From Sacculina carcini (taxonomy: Eukaryota > Arthropoda > Thecostraca > Sacculinidae), in contig OU696583.1 of NCBI GenBank assembly GCA_916048095.2, positions 7,531,322 to 7,595,321 of the forward strand: DNA of 64,000 nt. The letters run 5' to 3'. Under the pieces are notes generated by a model. That model saw only the letters and a program-made list of their open reading frames with translations. It searched no databases and had not been told where the DNA came from. Each line of letters begins with the position of its first letter. The first letter of the stretch is position 1. The position numbers and the translations under genes were made by a program. Below are positions 27,729 through 38,134 of this stretch, piece after piece.

Positions 27729-27899
27729 ATTGACAATTGAAATTGACAATTGAAATTGACAATTGACAATTGAAATTGACAATTGAAATTGACAATTGAA
27801 ATTGACAATTGAAATTGACAATTGAAATTGACAATTGAAATTGACAATTGAAATTGACAATTGAAATTGACAATTGAAATTGACAATTGAAATTGACAC
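27729..27899. repeat. 13-bp minisatellite TTGACAATTGAAA
   Basis: About thirteen near-perfect copies, one of them shortened (GACAATTGACAATTG near 27766-27780). Each unit contains the palindrome CAATTG. The array ends 11 bases from the donor of TEP exon 18. Confidence 0.95.
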
Positions 27900-27909
27900 A
27901 TAAACGTAC

Positions 27910-28175
27910 CTTCATGGCCTTGTGTAGCACGGTGCCAACAGGCCTGAAACAGCCCGTATGTCCTGTTGTCCTGGTGGATGTGAGGCGCACTTGTTGTCTC
28001 TGAAGCCAGTCAACACTGACTCGCAGATCCCTGGCATCCACGTCGATCCAGCCAGAAGCCTGGCTCAGTGAGCGCACGACAAAAGCCGTGAGCCACAGCG
28101 AGCCAGACTTGTCGCTGTTGCCAAACGCTGAGTACGAATGGTCCTTGCGACGATATGTCAGCTCACGCTGGTAGC
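27910..28175 (-). CDS. TEP exon 18: thioester domain with catalytic-type His
   Basis: Reads GYQRELTYRRKDHSYSAFG, GSLWLTAFVVRSLSQASGW and ends CFRPVGTVLHKAMK. The His of VLHKAMKGG aligns with the His of VIHQEMIGG in complement C3, the residue that directs the thioester to hydroxyl targets. Acceptor ATCAG, donor GTACGT, phases 1 to 0. Confidence 0.96.
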
Positions 28176-28197
28176 CTGATGCCATACAATGGATATA

Positions 28198-28260
28198 TAA
28201 TGGATAAGGCGTCTGACTTCGGATCAGAAGACGGCAGGTTCGATTCCTGCCGTGGTCGAG
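28198..28260 (+). pseudogene. 5'-truncated tRNA-Arg(TCG)-like fragment
   Basis: TAATGGATAAGGCGTCTGAC, an anticodon arm with TCG (CTGACTTCGGATCAG), GGTTCGATTCC and CGTGGTC match tRNA-Arg-TCG, but the 5' acceptor strand GACCACG is absent; the 5' side runs into the exon 18 acceptor sequence. The 3' end has a T8 run starting at 28261, a pol III terminator-like tract. Confidence 0.75.
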
Positions 28261-28339
28261 TTTTTTTCGCTATCGATTAATTCGATTTTGATTTTGCCTG
28301 ATTTCTTAAACACAAACTTAAGTTTTATTTCTGCATTAA

Positions 28340-28660
28340 TGACACACACACACACACACACACAAACACACAAACACACACACACATATACATACATATA
28401 CGTATAAGAGACACATAGAAACCGCACATACATATGCACACAGACACATATATACATATAGATAGACACATAAACAACTACATACATGTACATACAAACG
28501 GATACCTGCATACACACACACACACAAACATACACAAGTATTTACATACACACACAAGTATTTACACACACAAACATACACAAGTATATACATACACACA
28601 TAAACAAACATACACAAGTATATATATACACGTACACACAAGTATATACACATACACACA
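28340..28660. repeat. Compound CA/TACA microsatellite
   Basis: CACACA with ATACATA and AAGTATATA insertions, reaching the donor of exon 17. Confidence 0.9.
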
Positions 28661-28665
28661 CACAC

Positions 28666-28816
28666 CTATTTTCATGTGACTAATGAGTTTTTCCTTGAGC
28701 GATTCTGTCAATTCTCCCACGGTCACCAGATAGTCCATCACAACAATATTGGGAACAAAGCGGACCATATTCTGCTCGCCACATCCCGTTGGCATGCGCA
28801 CAAGTCCGTCCAAATT
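28666..28816 (-). CDS. TEP exon 17: thioester motif GCGEQNM
   Basis: Reads NLDGLVRMPTGCGEQNMVRF then VPNIVVMDYLVTVGELTESL. The Cys and Gln of GCGEQ form the internal beta-cysteinyl-gamma-glutamyl thioester; the motif is complete. Acceptor TATGTAG, donor GTGTGT at the edge of a TG repeat, phase 1. Confidence 0.97.
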
Positions 28817-28826
28817 CTACATACAC

Positions 28827-29070
28827 ACAGAGAGATAGACACACACACACACACACACACAGAAACAAACAGACGAACAGACAGATAGACACACATAGAG
28901 ACAGACAGACAGACACATGCCCACACACAAACAGAGAGACAGACAGACAGAGAAACAGACAGACAGATTGACACACAGACGAACAGACAGACAGAGACAC
29001 AGACAGACAGAGACACAGACAGACAGACACACACAGACAGACAGACACACACACACACACACACACACAG
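28827..29070. repeat. Compound CACA/CAGA microsatellite
   Basis: CACACA and CAGACAGACAGA blocks, starting 11 bases from the exon 17 acceptor. Confidence 0.9.
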
Positions 29071-29285
29071 ACGTTAGTGTACATTGAACAAATAGTTGGT
29101 TTTTAATTATTGTGCATTTGTTGTTATATTTGTTGTTTTTGCTCTTGATATCCTTGTTTTTCTGTTAGGTTTTTTTGTCCCTTACCGTTGATGTTGTTTT
29201 TCAGGGAGAAGTTTTGCAATTCACTTCAGTTCGAGTAGTTTATCTCCATATCTCGGCTAACATACGACCAACGCAGACATACGCA

Positions 29286-29923
29286 AGGGCGTAGATACCG
29301 GAGGTATGGAGGGAATATTTACCCCCCCAACCCCCACTGACAAATTGGCCGGGGGGGGGGGGAATATGCAAGTTATTCATATAATTATCTGATAATTCCG
29401 ATAATTCTGCTGAGCTCAGTAGAGATGGTCATCAAAATCAGCATAGCAAAATATTAGCTATAGATGACAAGAGCTCTATATATGTGCGTTAAGTTATACG
29501 CAATATACTTTTCATTGAGGTATGCAATTTGTAATTGAAAAGACCGAAAATGGTTGATTGTCCCATGTAATAGACCAGTTCTTAACCGGGGGTGCGAAGA
29601 TTACCATATTTTTTTAAAGAAATTATTTGTTTAGTCTATTAATTTATATTTTTCCTGAAAAACGTAGTTGTGATTAATCCTCTTAAATGAGTTTTACGAT
29701 AGAATATTAAATATTAAGTTTTGTTATTATGTCGTTTGTATTGATATATTTTCGTATACAGCGCTGTCAAAAATACAGGAAATACGAGAGCTGGCTGCTA
29801 ATTTGAAAGCGGTTCGAACACTGAGAAAGGTTGAGAACCACTGTAATTGACCAACTGAGTCAACTTTGAACACTAATGCATGATGGCTGTCATCCCCCCC
29901 GAGCCTCGACACAAATCTACGCC
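29286..29923. mobile_element. GGGCGTAGAT-ended MITE interrupted by a hAT-like MITE
   Basis: Starts AGGGCGTAGAT and ends ATCTACGCC. The right side (CCAACTGAGTCAACTTTGAA, GATGGCTGTCATCCCCCC, GAGCCTCGACACAAATCTACG) recurs at 51316-51395, 56303-56390 and 58028-58521. A second element occupies 29576-29843. Confidence 0.85.
29576..29843. mobile_element. hAT-like MITE with 8-bp target duplication
   Basis: Ends CAGTTCTTAACCGGGGGTGC and GGTTGAGAACCACTG. Flanks TAATAGAC and TAATTGAC form an 8-base duplication with one mismatch, as expected for hAT. Confidence 0.8.
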
Positions 29924-29938
29924 ATTGTTAATGTCAAT

Positions 29939-31125
29939 AGCCTCCCGCATGGGATGTCACAGACACTTAACATCGTGGTAAATGGATGTCAGATGAAGAC
30001 GCATTCACATCCTTCAATGCACTGTAAACATGGAATAATTGAAAACGTCTGAGATCCCCAAGAATCATACCATGCCAATGTCACTGTGTGTGTGTCTTAC
30101 AATACTTAATAATTAAAAATTTACGCATTTGAACACAGCAGTGTAAAGGCTAATGTTCGCGTGAATTTATGCATGGGCAAAGCCTCACGGCCCCGGCTGG
30201 CACACCGCAGGTCCGGCCGCACGGGTTTTGCAGTCACCGCCAGCACAGAAACTGCACGACTTCGCGCACACAAAACCCGCATTGCGACAATTGGGCTACC
30301 CTTTCAGAAACGAACCCAAACGTTTCACCTCGCCAGGGAATCGAACCCTGGACCTCTCGTGCACAGAGCGTGCCTCTTAGCCACTCGGCTACGAGGCGGA
30401 CTATACAATACTTGAGTGTGTGTGTCTGTGTGTATGCTCTTTTTGCCATTATCAATTCGGACTTCGTTTGATGTTGAAGGGTCATAGTGCATGTGAGACT
30501 ATAAAGACGCCCAGAATCAACAAAACATAATGATAGAAGATAAATTAACTGCAAACATTTAATGACATCATTGACTAATTTCAATAGAGGAAAGCACATC
30601 TTTTTGATAGAAATAATTGGACTAAAATTGGCCGTAGAGATTAATATGATAAATTAAAACTGACTGAGGTAAAGTGATGCTGAAACCACGGAAAGTTCGA
30701 GGAGGTAAGAAATCGACCCTGTAGGACGGCATCACCGCTATGCCCCATCATTCCCTCAACACAATAATTTGAATCAAACAATCGAGCACCGTTCAATTCA
30801 CAATTGGAGCTAGTGAGGTAGAGGGCTGACGGGGACTAAGATGCCAGAGCTCGGCGAAACATAAAGGGTTACCATCGATATGTTCATGGTGGAGATTGTT
30901 TTGGGGGAGGGGCTCAGTGGAGGCTTGACTCATTTTGAGGGGGGCTCAAAATCCCGCAGGGGGTATTTGACACACACACAGTGACATTGGCATGGTATGA
31001 TTCTTGGCATCTCAGACGTTTTCAATTATTCCATGTTTACAGTGCATTGAAGGATGTGAATACGTCTTCATCTGACATCCATTTACCACGATGTTAAGTG
31101 TCTGTGACATCCAATGCGGGAGGCT
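29939..31125. mobile_element. Element with 158-bp inverted repeats
   Basis: The left arm 29939-30096 and the right arm 30969-31125 are reverse complements with about four differences. They enclose about 870 bases that include a SINE. The arms start GCCTCCCGCAT and reach inward to GTGACA plus a TG/CA tract. Likely a foldback-type or large-TIR DNA element; no transposase seen. Confidence 0.85.
30165..30403 (-). mobile_element. SINE with tRNA-Ser/Leu-like head
   Basis: The minus strand begins CCGCCTCGTAGCCGAGTGGC (box A TAGCCGAGTGG) and has GGGTTCGATTCCCTGG (box B), both intact, followed by a GC-rich body to about 30165. The acceptor strands GCCTCG/CGAGGT pair. The GC-rich body differs clearly from the AT-rich intron. 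Only one copy was seen here. Confidence 0.75.
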
Positions 31126-31196
31126 ACACACTCAGGGGGGCCCTACGAAACCCCCTGATTAAAATCCTCCATCCACCGCTGTGTAAATCCACTGAC

Positions 31197-31333
31197 CTCT
31201 AGAGAAGGACCGAGAAGATCACCAACCACGGTCACACGTCCCCACTCCGATCCCTCGACCACATCTTCGGGCAGGGTCAATGTCCAGCTGACCTTGGGCT
31301 CATCCATGCCGCTCGTCAACTCGTTATTCTCGG
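31197..31333 (-). CDS. TEP exon 16: first CUB segment
   Basis: Reads PENNELTSGMDEPKVSWTLT, then LPEDVVEGSEWGRVTVVGDL and LGPSLE. The LPxxVVxGS...VxGDxLGP pattern immediately precedes the thioester domain. Acceptor CTACAG, donor GAG followed by GTCAGT, phase 0. Confidence 0.94.
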
Positions 31334-31429
31334 CTGTAGGACAATATACGTGGCAACATCACAGCCGGGGCATCACCAGGCTCACTTCGCCAAGAGGTGC
31401 GGTGACTTTTGATCAAGCCACTAGAGAAT

Positions 31430-31535
31430 AGGTTCTTAACCGGGGTATCGATACCCCTTGGAGTATGGGAACCAAACGTTGGGTGTCTGAGACTGGATTT
31501 CTGGGTACCGGTATCAATTATCAATGGTTTATTAA
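31430..31535. repeat. Fragment of a CTTAACCGGGGTAT-type MITE
   Basis: GGTTCTTAACCGGGGTATCG and GTGTCTGAGACTGGATTT match the piece at 63937-64000. Truncated; lies just upstream of exon 16. Confidence 0.55.
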
Positions 31536-32046
31536 TAGCAAAAATTTCGATAGTCATGTTTTTTCCTAGTAATCCGTATCTAAAGTACAGTTAATTCAAG
31601 CAATTGAAATACTCGTGGATCTGGAAAATATACTGGCAAATAATAGGACTGGTGATAATTTTTTCGAACAGCCAAGTAAAGGGGGTAAGGATAACTATTC
31701 GACTATCCATTATACAAAATAAACTACATTGGAGATAATCACAACCCACACTACTACATTCGATATATACAAAACACACTACATTGTTCTTAATATAGTA
31801 TAATTCATATTAAGCTGGCTATATATTCTACGATTGGTCAGTCACACCAACTTTTGCCACCAAAAATCCCGACAAATTTGCTTGGAGCAAATCTGCACGC
31901 TCTAAACACACACACACACACATACACAATCTCTCTTGGTGTGTTTACACAGCGGTAATTGTGTGTGTGTGTGTGTGAGTGTCAGTGTGTGTGTGTGTGG
32001 GTGTCTGTGTGTGTGTTTGTGAGAAATTGAACTTGATCCAACTCAC

Positions 32047-32129
32047 GCGCTACGCAGATAAAACTCGACTTGGTGTATTCTCGCGGGAAACCCTCGGGCA
32101 CGACCAGAATGGGACGAGTGATGGCATCT
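32047..32129 (-). CDS. TEP exon 15: MG7-CUB linker
   Basis: Reads DAITRPILVVPEGFPREY then TKSSFICVA; the D-x-I-x-R-x-I/L-L-V-x-P-E-G string is conserved across the family. The acceptor TGTGTAG is the end of a TG repeat. Donor GTGAGT, phase 1. Confidence 0.93.
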
Positions 32130-32381
32130 CTACACACACACACAATTCAGTGGTAACAATACACGTCAACTCTCAAATAGCCGTATCGCAACGACTAAGC
32201 CGCATTGAGAAAAACAGAGAACACGGCTATATAGCAATCTCGCCCTTCAACCAAATGATCTGAGAAAATACAGCCAAATTATGCTAGGTGAAATGGTTCG
32301 TTTGCGTTGCTTCCGTTTCGTTTGCGCGTTTTTATCTAAATATCCTGTCTACATGCCTGTGTTTTCCTTGTTGGTCGAATT

Positions 32382-32815
32382 CGAATAGCTATGAATGCTA
32401 TAAATGTTATAATAACTATAAATGAATCCTGCTGGTCGGCAAAATCCTTCTCTTTCATCGCACCTCGCTTCTTTAACTCGCTCCCCTCTCACATCCTTCT
32501 TTCTTCTTCTTCCTATGCTTCATTCACCTCTTCCCTACGCAAATACCTATTCTCTTTATCATTTGAGCCTGTCACTCACTCTCTGACGCCTTACGCCAAA
32601 CTATAATTCTCTATTGTCTCATCCCTTTTGTGATATTATTCAAACTATCTCTTCGTTTTCATCGTTTACTTGCTTACCTTGTGTTCACTATACATATCGC
32701 ATATTTGTGTTGATGCTGCGACCACGCCTCCCATTATCGTCGTGTCTCATTTTTGTGCTTGGCTCGCGTGTGTGTTATTTATATGCGCTATAGATATACG
32801 TTGTTGTTGTTGTTG
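32382..32815 (+). mobile_element. LINE 3' end with 11-bp target duplication
   Basis: The plus strand codes SCWSAKSFSFIAPRFFNSLP, then ASFTSSLRKYLFSLSFEP and ends LTPYAKL-stop, the C-terminal tail of a CR1/L2-type LINE. A 3' UTR ends in GCGCTATAGATATACG then (TTG)n. TTGGTCGAATT at 32371-32381 and 32816-32826 is an exact target-site duplication. It is a 5'-truncated insertion, young enough to keep its duplication. Confidence 0.9.
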
Positions 32816-32887
32816 TTGGTCGAATTGGCGCGCTGTAATGAATACACTTGATTGTTGTAGTTGCTGTTTTGCGAGCGGAACACTTAC

Positions 32888-33093
32888 TGGAAAGCCACCA
32901 CCGTCTCGGGACCGCACTCGAGCGGATATTCGGAATCAACGGTCGCCATCACCGTCATATTCACCTCTCCGAGATTCTGCGATCGCACTTGGAACACAAC
33001 CACCTGAGGCCGATCGGGCGAGACGCAAAGGCTGATGCGTTGGTTTGACAGCAGCTCCAGACGATTTTCCGTGTCGATAAAAGTCAGTGCAAC
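32888..33093 (-). CDS. TEP exon 14: MG7 end
   Basis: Reads VALTFIDTENRLELLSNQRI, then LCVSPDRPQVVVFQV and ends GPETVVAFQ. Two cysteines (SLCVS, LECGP) fit the MG7/CUB region. Acceptor TACAG, donor GTAAGT, phases 0 to 2. Confidence 0.93.
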
Positions 33094-34034
33094 CTGTACA
33101 AACGTAATCGGCCTTTAAATACTGACAAAGAACGGTGGATAGAAAGGGAGCCATGCTGTTACGCCCCAGGTATGATTGGCCCGCTTCAGTCCCGGGTCTA
33201 TTCTTCTCCCTATGGTTGATTGGGTAAGGTTAGATTAGGTTAGTTAGGAAATAGAAGAGAAAGAGAAAGAGAAAGAAGATCCGGATTAGTTAGGAAGAGA
33301 AAGAGATTCGGGACTGAAGTGAGGCCAAACGTGTCCGGTGCAAACTGTCATTAGCTCCAGATAGAACATGCTCAATAAATACAGCATAGAGCATAAAAAC
33401 CGGGCGTTGGCACAAATGTCTAAAGGTTTCATACAAGATAAATGAACATGAGAAACTCGACAAAACCACGCGAAGAAAAGCAAAACACTACCCTTCACAA
33501 AGGAATGACCTACCTCACGCCATATAAGCTAGAAAATTTAATTAAATTTCCCTCATGGAAAATTAGATCAATTAGCACGCACGTGATCCCTATCTGTGTG
33601 AGTTACCAAATGAAGACACCCACGGATGAGCTATTCAGCTACTTTTGCTCTGTTTCTCTCCTCACCTTGGATATTGTATAAATTATGGAAAAAAGTGACA
33701 ACTAAAAAGTACGAGTTGAAAGATACACGCTCCCCAGACAAGACACTTCTCATTCTCAACTCTTCAAGACATATCACTCCTCAACAATTAACAAAAGCAA
33801 AACAGTGAAACATACGGTATAAAAACCGTCAAATACTACACAATCTAATCACAAATGCCTCCGTACCTTAAAAATGGGGGGTCTGATATACATGGCAGTA
33901 CGTCTTTTAGCACCAGTATGTAATTATATCTGATGAAACATTCAATGAAAACATATATAAAATTAAGAGCTCATTTTTAGCTGGCCAGGACACCTATTTT
34001 CAGCTATTGGTACAGGTATTTAATGGTTAAAAGG

Positions 34035-34376
34035 TTAAAGACCTCAAAGAAAAGCTGCTACACGGGAAGAAGCCGAAGCTTATGAACACACAGGTGTGTC
34101 CCGTGCAGCTAGCTGCCACCGCAGAACCGACCCTATCCACGCTATGGCGCCAGAAGGACGTAAGACGTATTAGAGAGGGTAACTTCCCCAGAATGCATGG
34201 CATAACACATGATTGATATCTGGTACCATTTGCTGCTGGGTGAACAGGAGCTGCTGGATATAATATAGAATATAGAATCTATATAATTCGCCCAATGAAA
34301 TTCTCCTCCGCCGGGATTCGAGCCAAATACCTCCCGCTTGTGAGGCGGGTGTGCTACCACTACACCACGGGTCCAA
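34035..34376 (-). mobile_element. tRNA-Val-like SINE, copy 2 (best preserved)
   Basis: The minus strand begins GGACCCGTGGTGTAGTGGTA, has an anticodon arm CCGCCTCACAAGCGGG (CAC) and GGCTCGAATCCCGGCGG as box B. The body of about 250 bases matches copies at 17777-18108 and 46880-47085. Confidence 0.85.
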
Positions 34377-34574
34377 AATATTTCTGCGAGGTTACAATAC
34401 CATTATCATATGTGATTGGTCGGACATTATTTGTCAGGCAAATATTACTAAATACTTCTTCCAGAATTTTTGTCTAAAAATTGAGGTATCTTATACACAG
34501 GGATCTCATATATGCGGAACAATACGACATGCGCGCGTGTATGAGTATGTGTGTGTGTGTGTGAGTACACCGAC

Positions 34575-34806
34575 CGGTAGATCATGTTGTTCATAGTTGA
34601 AAATGGACACTTTGAGGTTGAGCGTCTCATTGCGCTGTAGCGAGTAGGGAATGGTGGCGCGCACGAAGAACGGCTGGAAGGTGACTAGAGTGGCAGCTGA
34701 GGGGGCCACACCAAGACCCTCGGAAGCCGACGAGCACACCGCTCCCGCCTTCCACTCGGTGATGGTGTCGGGAGCTTCACTGGTCCATGTTGCCTCTCCT
34801 TGCTTG
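34575..34806 (-). CDS. TEP exon 13: MG7
   Basis: Reads KQGEATWTSEAPDTITEWKA, GAVCSSASEGLGV and TFQPFFVRATIPYSLQRNET; the PDTITEW-x-A and QPFF strings are MG7 signatures. Acceptor GTGTCAG with phase 2, donor GTCGGT after DLP, phase 0. Confidence 0.95.
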
Positions 34807-34857
34807 CTGACACCGGCCAACCACGACCAAGAAGCAAGAGGAGAAAACAGGAGTTAG

Positions 34858-35497
34858 TGGACGATACCGAATATATTGTCTTGATGTGTTGTCTTGATGG
34901 TCACTGAAAATGAAGTGACTGGTAATGAACACTAAAAGATCTCACTGACATATTCATACCAACCTTTGTCTTAAACATGTGGGTATATTGCTTTACTCAC
35001 CACTATTCAATCATAGCACACAATTAAGCGAAAATCAATGTGTTCTAATTGGAAAGTGTGGCATTTCAACGGTGATACGCTGAATCAGCTTTCACGCACG
35101 AAGAAGTCCACTTGTCGAGATGGCCTATATACTGCAACGCACAGCTCTTGTCTACAATTAGCAGTACGGCATTTCGGGCCGGACAATTAGAATCGTGATT
35201 TTCAAACTGGGAGAACGTTCCTACCAGGAAGGCATCTAAAGTTAAGACGGCGAAACAACTACTTTACATTTATACTTGATACTAACAGCGCTCTACCGAT
35301 TTTACCCTTTAGTATGCTGACATCAGCATATTTGCATAGCGGAAAAATAGAATAGCAAATAGTGACAGATTGTTTCAACTACAGAAGAGACCACGACATG
35401 AAGAGGTCAATTTGGACGATTGCACTTAATACTGTAGTGGAAGCGTGTACGAGAGAAAACGTTCGCGGAGTCAGTGAAGTAGTCAGTCTGGATTCAC
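34858..35497. other. TEP intron 12 (part), unique AT-rich
   Basis: No repeat family or gene recognised. Confidence 0.5.
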
Positions 35498-35597
35498 CTG
35501 GTTTCAACCAGATCGAACAACCAGGTTTCCGGAAAGTGTGTGCGCACAGTTTGTGGTGTATCAACCGGTTCAGGCTCGGATGCTCCTGGAGCTCCAC
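35498..35597 (-). CDS. TEP exon 12: HFPETW block, MG6 second half
   Basis: Reads GAPGASEPEPVDTPQTV and RTHFPETWLFDLVET; HFPETW-x-x-D is one of the most conserved strings of the superfamily. Donor CAG followed by GTGAAT, phase 2. Two acceptors are possible: TTCTAG before 35597 (phase 1, fitting the cassettes) and CTCAG before 35625 (phase 0, which would join exon 11 directly and add MLTEDVIVL). The second would give an isoform lacking any cassette. Confidence 0.9.
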
Positions 35598-36536
35598 CTA
35601 GAACGATCACATCTTCAGTCAACATCTGAGCTCCACCGTGAAGGAGTGCACGTGATTTGCACGGAAGAGCGTTGGGCAATGCAAACCGACGTGTCAGTTA
35701 TAACTAGAACTCATGATAGACACGATCAACAAATACGCTTTGGAATTGCTTGAAAATAAGGCAACACAAATTATTATGTCAAACATTAAATTTACGATAC
35801 AGAACAAAACACAATGATAAACATTTGCAAGAATGCTGCTAATTTGATTGATCTCTCTTGATTGCATGCTGCACATTATCCGCATGCATGGATGAGAGAT
35901 GCTGGATTTGCAAAGCACATTCATGCAAGAATGACGATTCATGCAGGCACCATAGCTGGGATAGAAAGCAGAAATAGTCACGCAAAATTAATCGCCAAAT
36001 TTCAATCAAAATTCCAAAATTCAATTCCATTACAAAATTCAATTCCAAAATTCATCGCCAAGTTAAATTTCTCACCAAGCCTCTAGCAGCAAAGCGAATG
36101 TTGAACCTTTCTCATCCAACAAACCCTAACCCTTCTTATCCAACAAACCGACACCAAAAAACCACACCAATTTTAGTGCAACGCAGCATTGATAATATTG
36201 CAATAAAAGCGAATAGATGGACGGGTCAAAAGCGATGGTAAATTGAATTCAACCAAACTAAAGTACGCACAAAATACACCGTCATTGGACATTTTCTCTC
36301 GGCCAGCGCTGAAGCAAAATATCTTAGGACCGTCCTTATAAAACTGTATGGATTAATGGGCGGGCTTTGATAGCAAGATGGGCTTTGATAGATGTTGTGC
36401 TGTGAGCACAACGTTTATGTTGTAGTCACATACACACGAGGTAGTCACATACACATAGCAAGTAGCAGTGGGCTCGCACATACAAGCAGAAGCTTAGCGA
36501 TGTCGCTGATAAGTTCATAAGTTGTCTGGAGAGTAC

Positions 36537-36687
36537 CTAATGAGAACTGCATTGGTCCATTTAATCTGACCGCTTCTAACGCAACAGGAGAGTCCACCGA
36601 TAGCGGATGAAATCGTCGACGAGCTGTGTGGCGCACGCAAGGACCCAGACGATGTGCCCAGTCACTCAACACAGCCACACTTCCCAG
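36537..36687 (-). CDS. Alternative variable-region exon V5 (candidate)
   Basis: Opens LGSVAVLSDWAHRLGPCVR, continues HTARRRFHPLSVDSPVALEA and ends LNGPMQFSL. Acceptor GTTGTGCAG, donor GTACTC, phase 0 to 1. It is the last cassette before the constant exon 12. Confidence 0.75.
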
Positions 36688-36859
36688 CTGCACAACACGA
36701 TATGTACGATTAAGACCGCGAATGTTGCCAACTCTACAATGCCATGCAATGTTGACCGATCAGCCCACACAGAAAACCGTTGATTTAGCAATCGATAAAT
36801 GCCAAATCGTGCAATGAAACAAGTGAAAATATTTTTGTGTGGAATTTCTCCGTCAAACC

Positions 36860-37024
36860 TTCCAGGGGGGCTTGGATGGACTGAATCAACCCCAATATAT
36901 GTCAATCCCCTGAACCCCCCAAAAAATCCTGACCATGAACATTTCAAGTGTAGTGCCTCGTCTTTGGCCAAGCCCCCGCTTTTTTCCCCAGCCCCCTACC
37001 AAAGAAATCCCGGCGCCGCTATTG
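36860..37024. mobile_element. GGCGCCGCCACTG-type MITE, copy A (diverged)
   Basis: Shares CCATGAACATTTCAAGTGTA, GCCAAGCCCCCGC and CCGGCGCCGCTATTG with the copies at 37841-38017, 42251-42431 and 52498-52620. Confidence 0.7.
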
Positions 37025-37502
37025 ATTCGAATGTTTGTAGAATTCGTTTGTCAAAGTGCTTTGTATTCCAGAAATATGGACTTCTCTAAAGCCACAAAAA
37101 TATGGACTTCTGACAGGATCGCTCGTATATTCGTAAAATTTCGACGATGAACAAATAATTCACTTTTGTCGAGTTCCTGGCAGACTTTTCACTGTATTGT
37201 CAAAGACTGGTATTTATGCGGCTCCAAGAAACACGGCGCTGCAAACATGAAAGCGTAGCGAAGGATTTCTGCACATTCAAATGCCTGCCAAGAACCTCTA
37301 ATAGCCGTGGTATGCTTAATTTAACATAATTAATTTAATATAAATATTGGTATGAACTGATCTGACGTGAAAACAAACACAAAAACAAAATGTGGGTGTT
37401 TGAAATTGCCAAAACTTCAGACAGACTTGCGTGATTGATCCTGGCTGAGTCCCGCTTGGGCTATGTACGAGTTCACATGCTAACTAACCTGGTTTTTCTC
37501 AA

Positions 37503-37600
37503 ACTATAGCTTTTGGGCGCTTCTGATACATGGGGCCACAACAGGATGGTAATAGTGCTTGCCCACATCCGATGACACTGAATTTGCATGTAATTGTAAG
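37503..37600. repeat. ACATGGGGCCACCGCAGG repeat, copy 1
   Basis: GGGCGCTTCTGATACATGGG and GGTAATAGTGCTTGC match two further copies at 46076-46190 and 50626-50735. In those the 3' end is TAATTAATAATAAT-like, which suggests a LINE or SINE tail. Confidence 0.65.
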
Positions 37601-37840
37601 TACCTAGACAATTTCAAACATTGGTTACAAGTGTGGTGTACAAGACAACTTAACGAAATATAATTCGTTTTAATCAACGTCAGAATTAATGAGGGATTTC
37701 ATTAATTTAAAAAACACGTCCCAGTAGCTTATCAACGGTATGCGAAATAAGTGTATGCCGATAACACACACACACACACACACACCCGATCGTGCACACA
37801 TGCGATGACCAAATTCCACAAAAATTGTCAAAGAAAATCC

Positions 37841-38017
37841 GTGGCGGTTTTAAGCGGTTTTGGAGGAGCTGAAGCCCCCCAAAAATGTGTCAAGCGTCCC
37901 CCTTGAGCCCCCCAAAAAACATGAGCATGAACATTTCGAGTGTAGTGCTTCATGTTTCGCCAAACCCCCGCATCTTTTTGTTTAGCCCCCACCAGAACAA
38001 TTCTGGCGCCGCCACTG
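37841..38017. mobile_element. GGCGCCGCCACTG-type MITE, copy B
   Basis: Starts GGCGGTTTTAAGCGG and ends TCTGGCGCCGCCACTG. Lies 118 bases downstream of the V4 donor. Confidence 0.75.
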
Positions 38018-38134
38018 AAGAAAATTGAATACAAACGCTCTGCCAACCCACCCACATAAACTTAAATACCCAGCAAGGACAGTAGGTAATCCACACCCCC
38101 CACAGCAAATTATAATAAACCCACGGCGACTGAC

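Noticed and set aside
27729..27899. CRISPR-like array
   Set aside because: 13-base units without spacers in a eukaryotic intron; a plain minisatellite.
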